Position numbers and translations under genes: made by a program | Source: Pseudoluteimonas sp044226035 | Lineage (GTDB): Bacteria > Pseudomonadota > Gammaproteobacteria > Xanthomonadales > Xanthomonadaceae | Length of the DNA: 27,323 bases | Direction: 5' to 3' | NCBI GenBank assembly: GCA_044226035.1 | Contig: JBGAHT010000041.1 | Location: 1 to 27,323 of the forward strand | In this document: positions 13,672 through 21,976 of the stretch, one piece after another | Layout of the letters: each line of letters opens with the position of its first letter | Position numbering within the stretch: the first letter of the stretch is position 1 | Notes under the pieces: model-generated | What the model was told of the DNA's origin: nothing | The model's input: only the letters and a program-made list of their open reading frames with translations | Databases searched by the model: none

Positions 13672-16134
13672 ATGCCGCGCATCGAATACGACGACGAAGA
13701 CGATTTCGACGAACTTCCGGCGGAAAGCCGCACGCCCGGGCAACGCGTCGCGACCTGGTTGCTGGCCGCGGCCGCGATCGGGCTCGGGTTCCTCATTCCC
13801 TACACGCTGTACCTGAACCACCAGGTCGGCGTGCGCTTCGGCCAATTGCAGTGGCAGCTGCCGACGCGGGTGTACGCGCGGCCGCTGATGCTCGCGCCGG
13901 GCCTGGCGATGGATGCGCAGACGCTCAAGACCGAACTCGACGCGGCCTCCTACCGCGACGACGGCGCCGGCGCGCGCCCCGGCACCTACGCGCGCAACGG
14001 CGGGCGCTGGCTCATCGCCAGCCGCGGCTTCAACGACGTCACCGGCCCGGTCGGCCCGAGCCGGATCCAGGTCCAGCTCGGCGACGGCCGCGTGGGCGAA
14101 GTGCGCGACCTGGTCGGCAAGCGCGATGTGCGCGCGGCGCGGCTCGACCCGGCGCGGATCGCGACCCTGTACGGGCAGAAGCAGGAAGAACGGCGGCTGG
14201 TGCGGATCGAGGAAGTGCCGGAACTGCTGGTCACCGGCCTGCAGGCGGTGGAGGACAAGGATTTCGCCCACCACCACGGCATCGACGTCAGCGGCATGCT
14301 GCGCGCGGCGTGGGTGACGGTGCGTTCGCGCGGCGAATCGATGCAGGGCGGCAGCACGCTCACCCAGCAGCTGGCGCGCAGCGGCCTGCTCGGCATCGGC
14401 CGCGAGCAGACGCTGACGCGCAAGTTCAACGAAATCCTGTACGCGCTGCTGATCGAGGCACGCTACGACAAGCGCACCATCCTCGAGACCTACCTCAACC
14501 AGGTCTACCTCGGCCAGCGCGGCGCGCAGGAAATCCGCGGGGTGGCCGCGGCTTCGGACTACTGGTTCGGGCGCGACCTGCGCGACCTCGACACCGCGCA
14601 GATCGCGCTGCTGATCGGCATGGTGCGCGGGCCGTCCTACTACGACGCGCGGCGCAACCCCGAGCGCGCGCTGGAACGGCGCGACTTCGTGCTCGGCAAG
14701 ATGCACGAATCGAAGCTGATCGGCGACGAGGAATACGCGCGCGCGCTCAAGGCGCCGCTGGGCGTGACCGACGCGCCGGGCAGCACCGCCGCGAACCGCT
14801 TCCCGGCCTACGTCGACCTCGTGCGCCGGCAGCTCGCGCACGACTACCCGGCCGACGCGCTGCAGGGCGCGGGGCTGAGCGTGATGACCGGCATGTCGCC
14901 CTCGGCGCAGGCCTACGCCGAAGGCGCGGTGACGCGCACGCTAAAGTCCATCGCCAGCGCCAAGCGCCCGCCGCTGCAGGCGGGGCTGGTGCTCACCGAC
15001 GTGCACGACGGCGAAGTGCGCGCGGTGGTCGGCAGCCGCACGTTCTCCGAGCCCGGCTTCAACCGCGCGGTGGAGGCGCAGCGCCCGGTCGGTTCGCTGC
15101 TGAAGCCGTTCGTGTACCTGCTCGCGCTGGCGCAGCCCGGGCGCTGGTCGCTGGCGAGCTACGTCGACGACGGCCCGGTCACGATCACGCTGGACAACGG
15201 CAAGCGCTGGTCGCCGGACAACTCTGACGGACGCAGCCACGGCAGCGTGCGCCTGCTCGACGCGCTGGCGCAGTCGCTCAACCGCGCCACCGTGCGCGTC
15301 GGCATGCAGGTCAAGCCCGAGCGCCTGGCCGACCTCATCCACACGCTCGCCGGCATCCAGGCCAGCAGCAATCCCTCGCTGATCCTCGGCGCGGTCGACG
15401 AAAGCCCGTACGCGATGGCGCAGCTGTACCAGTTCCTCGCCTCCGGCGGCGAGATCCAGCCGCTGCACGCCGTGCGCGGCGTGCTCGACCGCAACGGCAA
15501 GGCGGTGAACCGCTACGACAAGCCGCCGGCGCCGGCGCAGCAGGGCGATGCCATCGCCGCGCGCATCGTCACTTCCGCGCTGCAGTACGCGGTCACCTCC
15601 GGCACCGGCCACCAGCTCGTCGCCGACGGCCTCGGCCGGCTCAAGCCCGCGGGCAAGACCGGTACCAGCAACGACAGCCGCGACAGCTGGTTCGCCGGCT
15701 GGACCGGCGACCACCTCGCGGTGATCTGGGTCGGCAACGACCAGAACCAGCCGACCGGCCTGTACGGCGCGACCGGCGCGATGCGGGTGTGGTCGGGCAT
15801 CTTCTCGCGCCTGCCGAGCGCGCCGTTGGAGGTGTCGAACAAGGGCATCGACTGGCAGTGGGTTTCGGGTTCACGCACGACCGACGCCGGTTGCCCGGGC
15901 GCGCGGCGGATTCCCTTCGTCGCCGGGTTCGCGCCCGCGTACGAGGCCTGCGTGTACGCGCCGCCGGAACCCGAGGCGATCGACCCGAACGATCCGAACG
16001 CGCAACCCGAGGGCCTCGGCCAGGCGGTGCGCGACGGCATCCGCCAGATCTTCGGCCTCGGCGACCCGGCCAAGCGCGTTCCCCCGCCGCCGCAACCGCA
16101 ACAGCCGGCGCAGGCGCCGCCGCCCGCGCCCTGA
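13672..16134 (+). CDS. mrcB: Penicillin-binding protein 1B, bifunctional peptidoglycan synthase
   Basis: 820 aa, ATG at 13672. An acidic cytoplasmic tail (EYDDEDDFDELP) is followed by one TM helix (27-48). A UB2H-like segment begins at about 65-95 (TRVYARPLMLAPGLAM). The GT51 domain has catalytic E194 in AVEDKDFAHHHG and the QGGSTLTQQLAR motif. The transpeptidase domain has SxxK at S475-K478 (GSLLKP), SLN at 535-537, and KTG at 662-664. It polymerises lipid II and crosslinks peptides at the periplasmic face. The C-terminus is a Pro/Gln-rich tail (VPPPPQPQQPAQAPPPAP). The downstream helicase starts four bases after its stop. Confidence 0.95.
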   Translation: MPRIEYDDEDDFDELPAESRTPGQRVATWLLAAAAIGLGFLIPYTLYLNHQVGVRFGQLQWQLPTRVYARPLMLAPGLAMDAQTLKTELDAASYRDDGAGARPGTYARNGGRWLIASRGFNDVTGPVGPSRIQVQLGDGRVGEVRDLVGKRDVRAARLDPARIATLYGQKQEERRLVRIEEVPELLVTGLQAVEDKDFAHHHGIDVSGMLRAAWVTVRSRGESMQGGSTLTQQLARSGLLGIGREQTLTRKFNEILYALLIEARYDKRTILETYLNQVYLGQRGAQEIRGVAAASDYWFGRDLRDLDTAQIALLIGMVRGPSYYDARRNPERALERRDFVLGKMHESKLIGDEEYARALKAPLGVTDAPGSTAANRFPAYVDLVRRQLAHDYPADALQGAGLSVMTGMSPSAQAYAEGAVTRTLKSIASAKRPPLQAGLVLTDVHDGEVRAVVGSRTFSEPGFNRAVEAQRPVGSLLKPFVYLLALAQPGRWSLASYVDDGPVTITLDNGKRWSPDNSDGRSHGSVRLLDALAQSLNRATVRVGMQVKPERLADLIHTLAGIQASSNPSLILGAVDESPYAMAQLYQFLASGGEIQPLHAVRGVLDRNGKAVNRYDKPPAPAQQGDAIAARIVTSALQYAVTSGTGHQLVADGLGRLKPAGKTGTSNDSRDSWFAGWTGDHLAVIWVGNDQNQPTGLYGATGAMRVWSGIFSRLPSAPLEVSNKGIDWQWVSGSRTTDAGCPGARRIPFVAGFAPAYEACVYAPPEPEAIDPNDPNAQPEGLGQAVRDGIRQIFGLGDPAKRVPPPPQPQQPAQAPPPAP

Positions 16135-16138
16135 TCGC

Positions 16139-18170
16139 ATGCACGAGTCGGTGCGGTTGCCGGGCGACCTGGCGGAACAGTCGATCGAGGCATTGAGCGA
16201 AGGCGGCGCATTGGCACGCGCATTGCCGCAGTTCCGCGCGCGCGAGGCGCAGCAGCGCCTGACCGGCGCGGTCGCCGATGCGTTCGAATCGCGCGAGGTG
16301 CTGCTGGCCGAGGCCGGTACCGGCACCGGCAAGACCTACGCCTATCTCGTTCCGGCCCTGCTGTCGGGGATGAAGACGATTCTCTCCACCGGCACGCGCG
16401 CGCTGCAGGACCAGCTCTACCACCGCGATCTGCCGCGGGTGCGCGACGCGCTCGGCGTCGGCCTGAAAAGCGCGCTGCTGAAGGGCCGTGCGAATTACCT
16501 GTGCCGCTACCGCACCGAACAGGCGAAAGGCGATCCGCGCATCGTGCCCGGCGCGCAGGCCGCACTGTTCCAGCGCATCCTCGCCTGGGGCGGGCGCACG
16601 CGCATGGGCGACCTGGCCGAGCTCGAGGCGCTGCCCGACGATTCGCCGTTGCTGCCGCTGGTGACGAGCACCGCGGACAACTGCCTCGGCACCGAATGCC
16701 CGTTCTGGAACGACTGCTTCGTGGTGCAGGCGCGGCAGCGCGCGCAGGCCGCGGACATCGTGGTCGTGAACCACCACCTGCTGCTCGCCGACCTCGCGCT
16801 GAAGCAGGAAGGCTTCGGCGAAATCCTGCCCGGCGCGCAGGCCTTCGTCGTCGACGAGGCGCACCAGTTGCCGGAACTCGCGGCGCAGTTCTTCGGCGAA
16901 GGCATCGGCGCGCGGCCGCTGGTGGAACTCGCGCGCGACGCGCTGGCCGAATGCAAGGGTGTGCCCGGTGCGCTCGCGGCATTGCAGGCGCCGGCGCGCG
17001 ACCTCGAACAGGCGGTGCGCGCTGCGCGCCGCGCTGGAACCGCTGCCGCCGCCGCGCGCCACGCAGGCGCGCGCGCTGGCCGATCCGGATGCGAGCGACG
17101 CCTTCGACGGATTGGCCTCGTCGCTGCAGGCGCTGCACGGCGCGCTGGCGCCGTGGCGCGACTCCGCGCCCGGACTCGATGCCTGCCATGCGCGCGCGCA
17201 GGAATTCTGCTCGCGGCTGGCGCGCTGGCGGGTCGAGGAAAGGGGGTCAGAGTCACTTTCCCGGGACGATGCTTTCGGATATGGGGATGAGTCGGATGAA
17301 AGTGACTCTGACCCCCTTTCCTTCGACGACGACGTTCGCTGGTACGAGGCGACGCCGCGCGGTTTCCGCCTGCAACGCACGCCGCTGGACGTGTCCGGCC
17401 CGCTGCGCGCGCATCGCGAGCGTTCGCGCGCGGCCTGGGTGTTCACTTCGGCGACGCTGGCGGTGGACGGCGGTTTCGAGCACGTCGCCACCCGGCTCGG
17501 GCTCGATGCGCCGGAAACCCTGCTGCTGCAAAGCCCGTTCGACTGGAATGCGCAGGCGCTGTGCTATCTCCCGCCGAACCTGCCGCAACCATCCGCGCGC
17601 GACTTCACCTCCGCCATGCTCGGCGCCGTGCGGCCGGTGCTGGAAGCCTCGAACGGGCGCGCGTTCCTGCTGTTCGCCTCGCACCGTGCGTTGCGCGAGG
17701 CGGCGCAGGCGCTGCGCGACGGGCCGTGGCCGCTGTTCGTGCAGGGCGAGGCGCCGCGCCACGTGCTGCTGCAGCGGTTCCGCGAATCGGGCAACGGCGT
17801 GCTGCTCGGCGCGGCGAGTTTCCGCGAGGGCGTGGACGTGGTCGGCGCCGCGCTCACGGTGGTGGTGATCGACAAGCTGCCCTTCGCCGCACCCGACGAT
17901 CCGGTGTTCGAGGCGCGGCTGGAGGCGATCCGCCGCGCCGGCGGCAATCCCTTTTTCGACGAACAGCTGCCGCAGGCGGTGATCGCGCTCAAGCAGGGCG
18001 CGGGGCGCCTGATCCGCAGCGAGACCGACCACGGCGTGCTGGTGCTGTGCGATCCGCGCCTGACCGGCAAGGGCTACGGCCGCGTGTTCCTAGATTCGCT
18101 GCCGCCGCTGCCGATCGCGCGTAGTCTTGCCGAAGTCGAATCCTTCCTCGCTGCTGCGCCGACCGCATGA
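16139..18170 (+). pseudogene. yoaA: YoaA/DinG-type Fe-S DNA helicase, frameshifted
   Basis: XPD-like superfamily 2 helicase of the YoaA type, normally about 640 aa, involved in DNA damage tolerance. Starts at ATG 16139. The first part holds Walker A GTGTGKT (K65), four cysteines for a 4Fe-4S cluster (C122, C182, C187, C193) and DEAH (239-242). Near 17016-17024 the frame changes by +1: AVRAARRAG replaces what should read AVRALRAALEP, consistent with loss of one GC pair in an alternating CGCGCG run. The second frame continues with SATLAVDGG, FASHRALREA, ASFREGVDVVG and GRLIRSETDHGVL to TGA at 18170. It also carries an in-frame palindromic insertion at 17237-17321. The shift may be a real inactivation or a sequencing error. 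Confidence 0.88.
17237..17321. repeat. Inverted-repeat element (GGGGTCAGAG type) inside yoaA
   Basis: A perfect 24-base inverted repeat: GGAAAGGGGGTCAGAG followed by TCACTTTC at 17237-17260, and its exact complement at 17298-17321, around a 37-base centre. Translated in frame it adds about 28 residues (RGSESLS on the left, SDSDPLS on the right) between the helicase segments ending RLARWRVEE and starting FDDDVRWYEA. The two arms are read in the same phase as those in hrpA. Confidence 0.88.
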
Positions 18171-18958
18171 AGCTGCTCGCCATCGAAACCGCCACCGAGG
18201 CCTGTTCCGTCGCGTTGTGGATCGACGGCGAGGTGCGCGAACGCTTCGGCGTCGCGCCGCGACAACACGCGGAACTCGCGCTGCCGTGGGCCGGGCAACT
18301 GCTGGCCGACGCCGGCGTCGCGCGTTCGCAACTCGACGCCATCGCCGTCGGTCGCGGGCCGGGTGCGTTCACCGGCGTGCGCCTCGCGGTGGCGCTGGCG
18401 CAGGGCATCGCGCTCGCGCTGGACAGGCCGGTGGTGCCGGTGTCCACGCTTGCTGCGCTGGCGATGCAACTCCCTCCCCTGCGGCAGCAGGGGAGGGTTG
18501 GGGTGGGGTTGGAAGGGCGGGGCGATCCGTTGACGAATATTGCCCAACCCCCTCCCGACCTCCCCCTTCCGCGGAAGGGGGAGGAGAAAATTGTCGCCGC
18601 CATCGACGCGCGCATGGGCGAAATCTACGTCGCCGCGTTCGAACGCGATGGCGATTCGCTGGTCGTGACCAGCGATGAAGTCGTCATTGCGCCCGCGTCG
18701 TACGAATTGCCGCAAGGCGAGGATTGGATCGGCGTCGGCACCGGTTTCGCCGCCGCGGATGGCGAGTTGCAGGCGCGCTTCGCGGATCGATTCGTTCGCA
18801 TCGACGCCACCGCGTTGCCGCACGCGGGCGATGTCGCGCGACTCGGCGCCATCGCGTTCGAACGCGGCGAAGCGCTCGCGCCCGAACGCGTGGAACCGGC
18901 CTACCTGCGCAACAACGTCGCGCTCACCCTGGCGGAGCAGCGCGCCCGGCCAAGGTAA
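18167..18958 (+). CDS. tsaB: tRNA t6A threonylcarbamoyladenosine protein TsaB, with in-frame insertion
   Basis: 263 aa versus about 231 in E. coli. ATG at 18167 overlaps the helicase stop (ATGA). TsaB partners TsaD in making t6A37 in ANN-decoding tRNAs. Family signs: MKLLAIETATEACSVAL, HAELALPWAGQLLADAG, the VGRGPGAFTGVRLAVALAQG stretch, and AAIDARMGEIYVA; C-terminal YLRNNVAL. Residues about 101-141 are an extra Pro/Arg-rich segment that coincides with the C/G-rich element at 18470-18588, sitting between STLAALA and KIVAAIDARM. The 3' end is unusual: a second copy of its last codons lies at 19474-19512, and the present tail (RARPR) may be altered. Confidence 0.93.
   Translation: MKLLAIETATEACSVALWIDGEVRERFGVAPRQHAELALPWAGQLLADAGVARSQLDAIAVGRGPGAFTGVRLAVALAQGIALALDRPVVPVSTLAALAMQLPPLRQQGRVGVGLEGRGDPLTNIAQPPPDLPLPRKGEEKIVAAIDARMGEIYVAAFERDGDSLVVTSDEVVIAPASYELPQGEDWIGVGTGFAAADGELQARFADRFVRIDATALPHAGDVARLGAIAFERGEALAPERVEPAYLRNNVALTLAEQRARPR
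18470..18588. repeat. C/G-rich double-hairpin element inside tsaB
   Basis: Left hairpin CCCTCCCCTGC...GCAGGGGAGGG followed by TTGGGGTGGGG; right half CCCCCTCCCGACC followed by hairpin CTCCCCCTTCC...GGAAGGGGGAG. The layout matches the two C/G-rich elements in hrpA, with an unrelated centre of about 35 bases. The translation stays open and gives a Pro-, Arg- and Gly-rich loop in TsaB. Confidence 0.82.
18902..18940 (+). repeat. Direct repeat, copy 1 (tsaB 3' end)
   Basis: 39 bases coding YLRNNVALTLAEQ at the end of tsaB. They match 19474-19512 at 35 of 39 positions in direct orientation. The two copies bracket the minus-strand gene at 18974-19459. Confidence 0.8.
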
Positions 18959-18973
18959 GCCGCTGGGTTGGAA

Positions 18974-19459
18974 TCAGGGCGTGTTGATGAAATCCACGTC
19001 CGCGTAGCTCACGGTGCTGATGATCGCCACTTGCGGCGGCAAGGTGCAGGTCACCGACGGGAGAGTCGCACCGAAACTAGATTCGATGCCGAAATCCGCG
19101 GGCGCCCAGCTGGTCGAAACGGCCATGCCGTCCGCGGTGGTGGTGATGGACTTGGTCGCATACGCCTGCGGAGTGCCGGTTCCTGCGTTCCAGGCGACGC
19201 CAGTGCAATTGAAGGTATGCGCCGCCCCATCGATGGATGCGGTACGGAGGATGAAGGTCTTGACGCTGCCCGCAGTCGGGTTGGTGTAGCCGCAGATCAC
19301 GAACGCGCTCCTGGTCGTGCTTTCGTTGCGGTAGTCAGTGGCCCGGGAGCGAACCTGGGTGCTGGTCGTGGGAATGCTCAGCTGGCAAGCGCTCGCGGCG
19401 TTCTGCCCGGTGTAGGCGTTCCCTTGGAAGGTGGCGTGCGCGGGGATGGAACTGCGCAT
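18974..19459 (-). CDS. Hypothetical extracytoplasmic-looking protein, possibly lacking its N-terminus
   Basis: 161 aa from ATG at 19459. Rich in Thr, Ser, Ala and Gly, with many short beta-like stretches and five cysteines (SACQL, VICGY, FNCTG, VTCTL and others), a composition typical of exported proteins forming disulfides. No signal peptide is present at this start. The frame remains open upstream to about 19564 but offers no start codon, which suggests that the native 5' end with its signal was lost or replaced. GC is lower than in neighbours. It lies between two copies of the tsaB 3' end. No family recognised. Confidence 0.55.
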   Translation of the reverse strand: MRSSIPAHATFQGNAYTGQNAASACQLSIPTTSTQVRSRATDYRNESTTRSAFVICGYTNPTAGSVKTFILRTASIDGAAHTFNCTGVAWNAGTGTPQAYATKSITTTADGMAVSTSWAPADFGIESSFGATLPSVTCTLPPQVAIISTVSYADVDFINTP

Positions 19460-19470
19460 ACCGTCGCATT

Positions 19471-19533
19471 CACTACCTGCACAACAACGTCGCGCCCACC
19501 CCGGCCGAGCAGGACAAACGCCCGCTTGGCTGA
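19471..19533 (+). pseudogene. Remnant second copy of the tsaB 3' end
   Basis: Reads HYLHNNVAPTPAEQ then DKRPLG and a stop at 19531-19533, closely matching the YLRNNVALTLAEQ end of TsaB. The nucleotide match is 35 of 39 over 19474-19512. No start codon or upstream TsaB homology remains, so it is a fragment. The stretch from here to 19743 holds no gene that I can support. Confidence 0.7.
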
Positions 19534-19743
19534 TGGCGCAAACGGCAGGATCAGACTTTTCCTACCCCACGCTCAGGCATTGCCTGAATGCGCATTGGCG
19601 CAGCGGGGCGCAGGCTCGTTCCCAGCTCCGGCGGCGCGGTTTGCATAGGCAAGGATGGCTGCCCTGCAACGGATACGACCGCGACGGATTGGGCCCCGTC
19701 TTGCCGGGCCGGAGCGCTTCCTTCCCTCGCATGCGGGTGGCCC

Positions 19744-19953
19744 ATGGAACGCGCGATGTTCGAACTTATCCCGACCCTTCGAGGCTGGTGCCTGGATCGC
19801 GGCGACCACCGCGGCCACTGGTTCGCCGACCGCGACGTGGCCATCGCCGCGGCCGAACGCAGCGCGGAGCTGCGCCATCGCCTCGGCCAACGCCCGACCG
19901 GGGTGCGACTGCAGGTCGAGGACGAATGGGTGCTGCTGGCGCGCTACGGCTGA
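19744..19953 (+). CDS. Small hypothetical protein (69 aa)
   Basis: ATG at 19744 preceded by GGGTGG; an alternative ATG at 19756 would shorten it by four residues. Sequence: an N-terminal strand with WCLDRGDHRGHW, a helix FADRDVAIAAAERSAELRHRLG, and a final strand pair GVRLQVEDEWVLLARYG. The strand-helix-strand plan loosely recalls DUF2188-like small proteins, but that is tentative. It ends three bases before the end of convergent tonB. Function unknown. Confidence 0.65.
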   Translation: MERAMFELIPTLRGWCLDRGDHRGHWFADRDVAIAAAERSAELRHRLGQRPTGVRLQVEDEWVLLARYG

Positions 19954-19956
19954 GGA

Positions 19957-20850
19957 TCAGCGGTCGATCAACTCGCCGCCGGGCATGAATTGCCAGGTGC
20001 GGACGACGTTGAGGATGTCCGGGTTCTCCTCGGTTTTGGGCAGTGGCGCGTACGGCTCCGCCAGCCTGGCGATGCGCAAGGCCGCGGCGTCGAGGAGCGG
20101 GATGCCGCTGGACTGGACGATGTCGGCGCGCTCCACGCTGCCGTCGCGGCGGATGCCGACGTTGATCACCACCACGCCGCCGATGTGCCGGCGGCGCGCT
20201 TCCTCGGGGTAATTCAGGTTGCCGACGCGTTCGACCCGGTCGACCCATTCGCGCAGGTAGGCCGCCCAGGCGTATTCGCGCGTGCTGGCGGACACGAACT
20301 TGCGCGACGGGCGCTTGGCGTAGCGCTGCGACCGCAGGTGGATCTCGGCCGCGAGTCGGGCCATGGCGACGTCGTGCGCGATCTTCTGTTCGCCCTGCGG
20401 CAGCGGCAATGGCTCGGATTCGGGCCTGGCCCGGGGCTGCGCCAGCGACTCGTCCGCGCGCTGGCTGGCCACGACCCGCGCCTCCGGGGGCGGTTGCGGC
20501 GAAGGCGCCTGCGCCCGCAACGGACGCGCGGCGACGCCGGGTTCGGGCTCGGGCAGCAGGCCGGCCTGGGGTTCGCGCGGGCGGGTGCTGCGGTCCTGGT
20601 CGCCGCCGCCCTGGTTGTTGGCCTGGGCGAGGAAGTCCGCCTGCGCCGGCGTCAGCGGGGTCTGGGTCTGGGTCAGCATCACGTCCAGCGTCGGCAGCAC
20701 CGGCGCGGCGTCCTCCAGCGCGAAGCCCAGGCCGAGGATCAGCATCCCGTGCACCAGCAGCGACAGCACGAAGGTCGCGCCCAGGCGTTCGCGCTCGCCG
20801 ATCCGTGGCGCCGGCGGCGGCAGCCACTGTTCGGGAATGGCCGCGTTCAC
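19957..20850 (-). CDS. tonB: TonB-family energy transducer (TonB3-like by position)
   Basis: 297 aa. Start GTG at 20850, overlapping the gshB stop (GTGA), so translation is coupled. A short cytoplasmic tail precedes a TM helix (about 25-44) with the TonB-type S30xxxH34 motif (SLLVHG). A Pro/Glu/Arg-rich periplasmic linker (PREPQAGLLPEPEP and following) spans about 80-150. The C-terminal TonB domain follows: VGNLNYPEEARRRHIGG, VVINVGIRRDGSVERADIVQSSG, LDAAALRIARLAEPYAPLP, and the end TWQFMPGG. TonB proteins pass proton-motive energy from ExbB-ExbD to outer-membrane partners. In P. aeruginosa the TonB beside gshB and pilG (TonB3) is needed for twitching motility; the same place here suggests the same role. 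Confidence 0.9.
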   Translation of the reverse strand: MNAAIPEQWLPPPAPRIGERERLGATFVLSLLVHGMLILGLGFALEDAAPVLPTLDVMLTQTQTPLTPAQADFLAQANNQGGGDQDRSTRPREPQAGLLPEPEPGVAARPLRAQAPSPQPPPEARVVASQRADESLAQPRARPESEPLPLPQGEQKIAHDVAMARLAAEIHLRSQRYAKRPSRKFVSASTREYAWAAYLREWVDRVERVGNLNYPEEARRRHIGGVVVINVGIRRDGSVERADIVQSSGIPLLDAAALRIARLAEPYAPLPKTEENPDILNVVRTWQFMPGGELIDR

Positions 20851-21797
20851 GTGGCCGGGGTGGATTCGAGTGCGTCGAACAGTCGGCCGGCGATGTTCAG
20901 GCCGAATTGCGCGTCGAGTTCGCGGATGCAGGTGGGGCTGGTGACGTTGACCTCGGTCAGCCAGTCGCCGATCACGTCGAGGCCGACGAAACGCATGCCC
21001 CGGCGCCGCATCTCGGGCCCGACCTGGGCCGCGATCCAGCGGTCGCGTTCGGACAGCGGGCGGCCTTCGCCGCGTCCGCCGGCGGCGAGGTTGCCGCGGA
21101 ACTCGTCGCCCTGCGGGATCCGCGCCAGGCAGTATTCGACCGGTTCGCCATCGACCAGCAGGATGCGCTTGTCGCCGTCCCGGATCTCGGGCAGGTAGCG
21201 CTGGGCCATGGCCAGGTGCGCGCCGCCGCCGGTCAGGGTTTCGAGGATCACGTTCAGGTTCGGCTCGCCGGCGTGGGCGCGGAAGATCGAGCGCCCGCCC
21301 ATGCCGTCCAGCGGCTTCAGCACCGCCTCGCCATGCGCATTCACGAAGGCCTTGAGCGCGGCCGACTCGCGGCTCACCAGGGTCGGCGGGCAGCATTGCG
21401 GGAACAGTAGCGCCGCCAGCTTCTCGTTCAGGTCGCGCAGGCCCTGCGGGTCGTTCGCGACCCGGGCGCCCTGGCGCCGGGCCAGGCCGAGGATCTGGGT
21501 GTCGTGCAGGTAGTCGGCGTCGACCGGCGGATCCTTGCGCATCAACACCAGGTCGCCGGCGGCGAACGCGCGGGCGGCGGCGGCGCCGAGGCCGAACCAG
21601 TCGGTTTTCGAGTCCCGCACCTCCAGCGGCGCGGTCGTGGCCTGCGCCGTGCCATCGACCACCGCCAGCGAACCGGGCAACGCGTAGTGCAGGCGATGCC
21701 CGCGCCGCTGCGCCTCCAGCAGCATGGCGAAGGTCGAATCCTTGGCCGGCTTGATGGACGCGATCGGGTCCATCACCACGACGACATCGAGCGGCAT
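20847..21797 (-). CDS. gshB: Glutathione synthetase
   Basis: 316 aa from ATG at 21797 (MPLDVVVVMDPIASIKPAKD, the usual GshB start); the longer open frame upstream is ignored. ATP-grasp ligase joining gamma-glutamylcysteine and glycine in the cytoplasm. Visible: KDSTFAMLLEAQRRGH, VLMRKDPPVDADYLH, the substrate/ATP loop VLKPLDGMGGRSIFR, and the C-terminal metal region GLDVIGDWLTEVNVTSPTC. Length equals the E. coli enzyme. It is the first gene of a two-gene unit with tonB and diverges from pilG. Confidence 0.96.
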   Translation of the reverse strand: MPLDVVVVMDPIASIKPAKDSTFAMLLEAQRRGHRLHYALPGSLAVVDGTAQATTAPLEVRDSKTDWFGLGAAAARAFAAGDLVLMRKDPPVDADYLHDTQILGLARRQGARVANDPQGLRDLNEKLAALLFPQCCPPTLVSRESAALKAFVNAHGEAVLKPLDGMGGRSIFRAHAGEPNLNVILETLTGGGAHLAMAQRYLPEIRDGDKRILLVDGEPVEYCLARIPQGDEFRGNLAAGGRGEGRPLSERDRWIAAQVGPEMRRRGMRFVGLDVIGDWLTEVNVTSPTCIRELDAQFGLNIAGRLFDALESTPAT

Positions 21798-21896
21798 GCG
21801 GGCGTTTCGCGGGGCGGTGCGCGTATGGTAACAGGCCGAAAATTGCGCTCCCGTTCGCGGTTTTCGTCGCGCGCCGGCATTCCGCCGCATGCGCGC

Positions 21897-21927
21897 TTGA
21901 CACCTCGCGTCCCGCTTGGGATATAAG
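21897..21927 (+). promoter_or_regulatory. Probable sigma70 promoter for pilG
   Basis: TTGACA at 21897-21902 is a consensus -35 box; ATATAA (21921-21926) lies 18 bases later as a -10 candidate, with alternatives one base either side (GATATA, TATAAG). It sits about 50 bases before the pilG start and reads toward the pil cluster. It is the best-matching promoter I see in the window. Confidence 0.6.
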
Positions 21928-21976
21928 GCAGCTGCGCAGCCGCAGAGACATGCGGCGCGACGAACGGGGGAGCGGC

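Noticed and set aside
11408..13816. An 802-codon plus-strand open frame opposite the glycosyltransferase
   Set aside because: The minus strand has clear GT2 and GT4 motifs; the plus frame is a His/Arg/Val-rich shadow.
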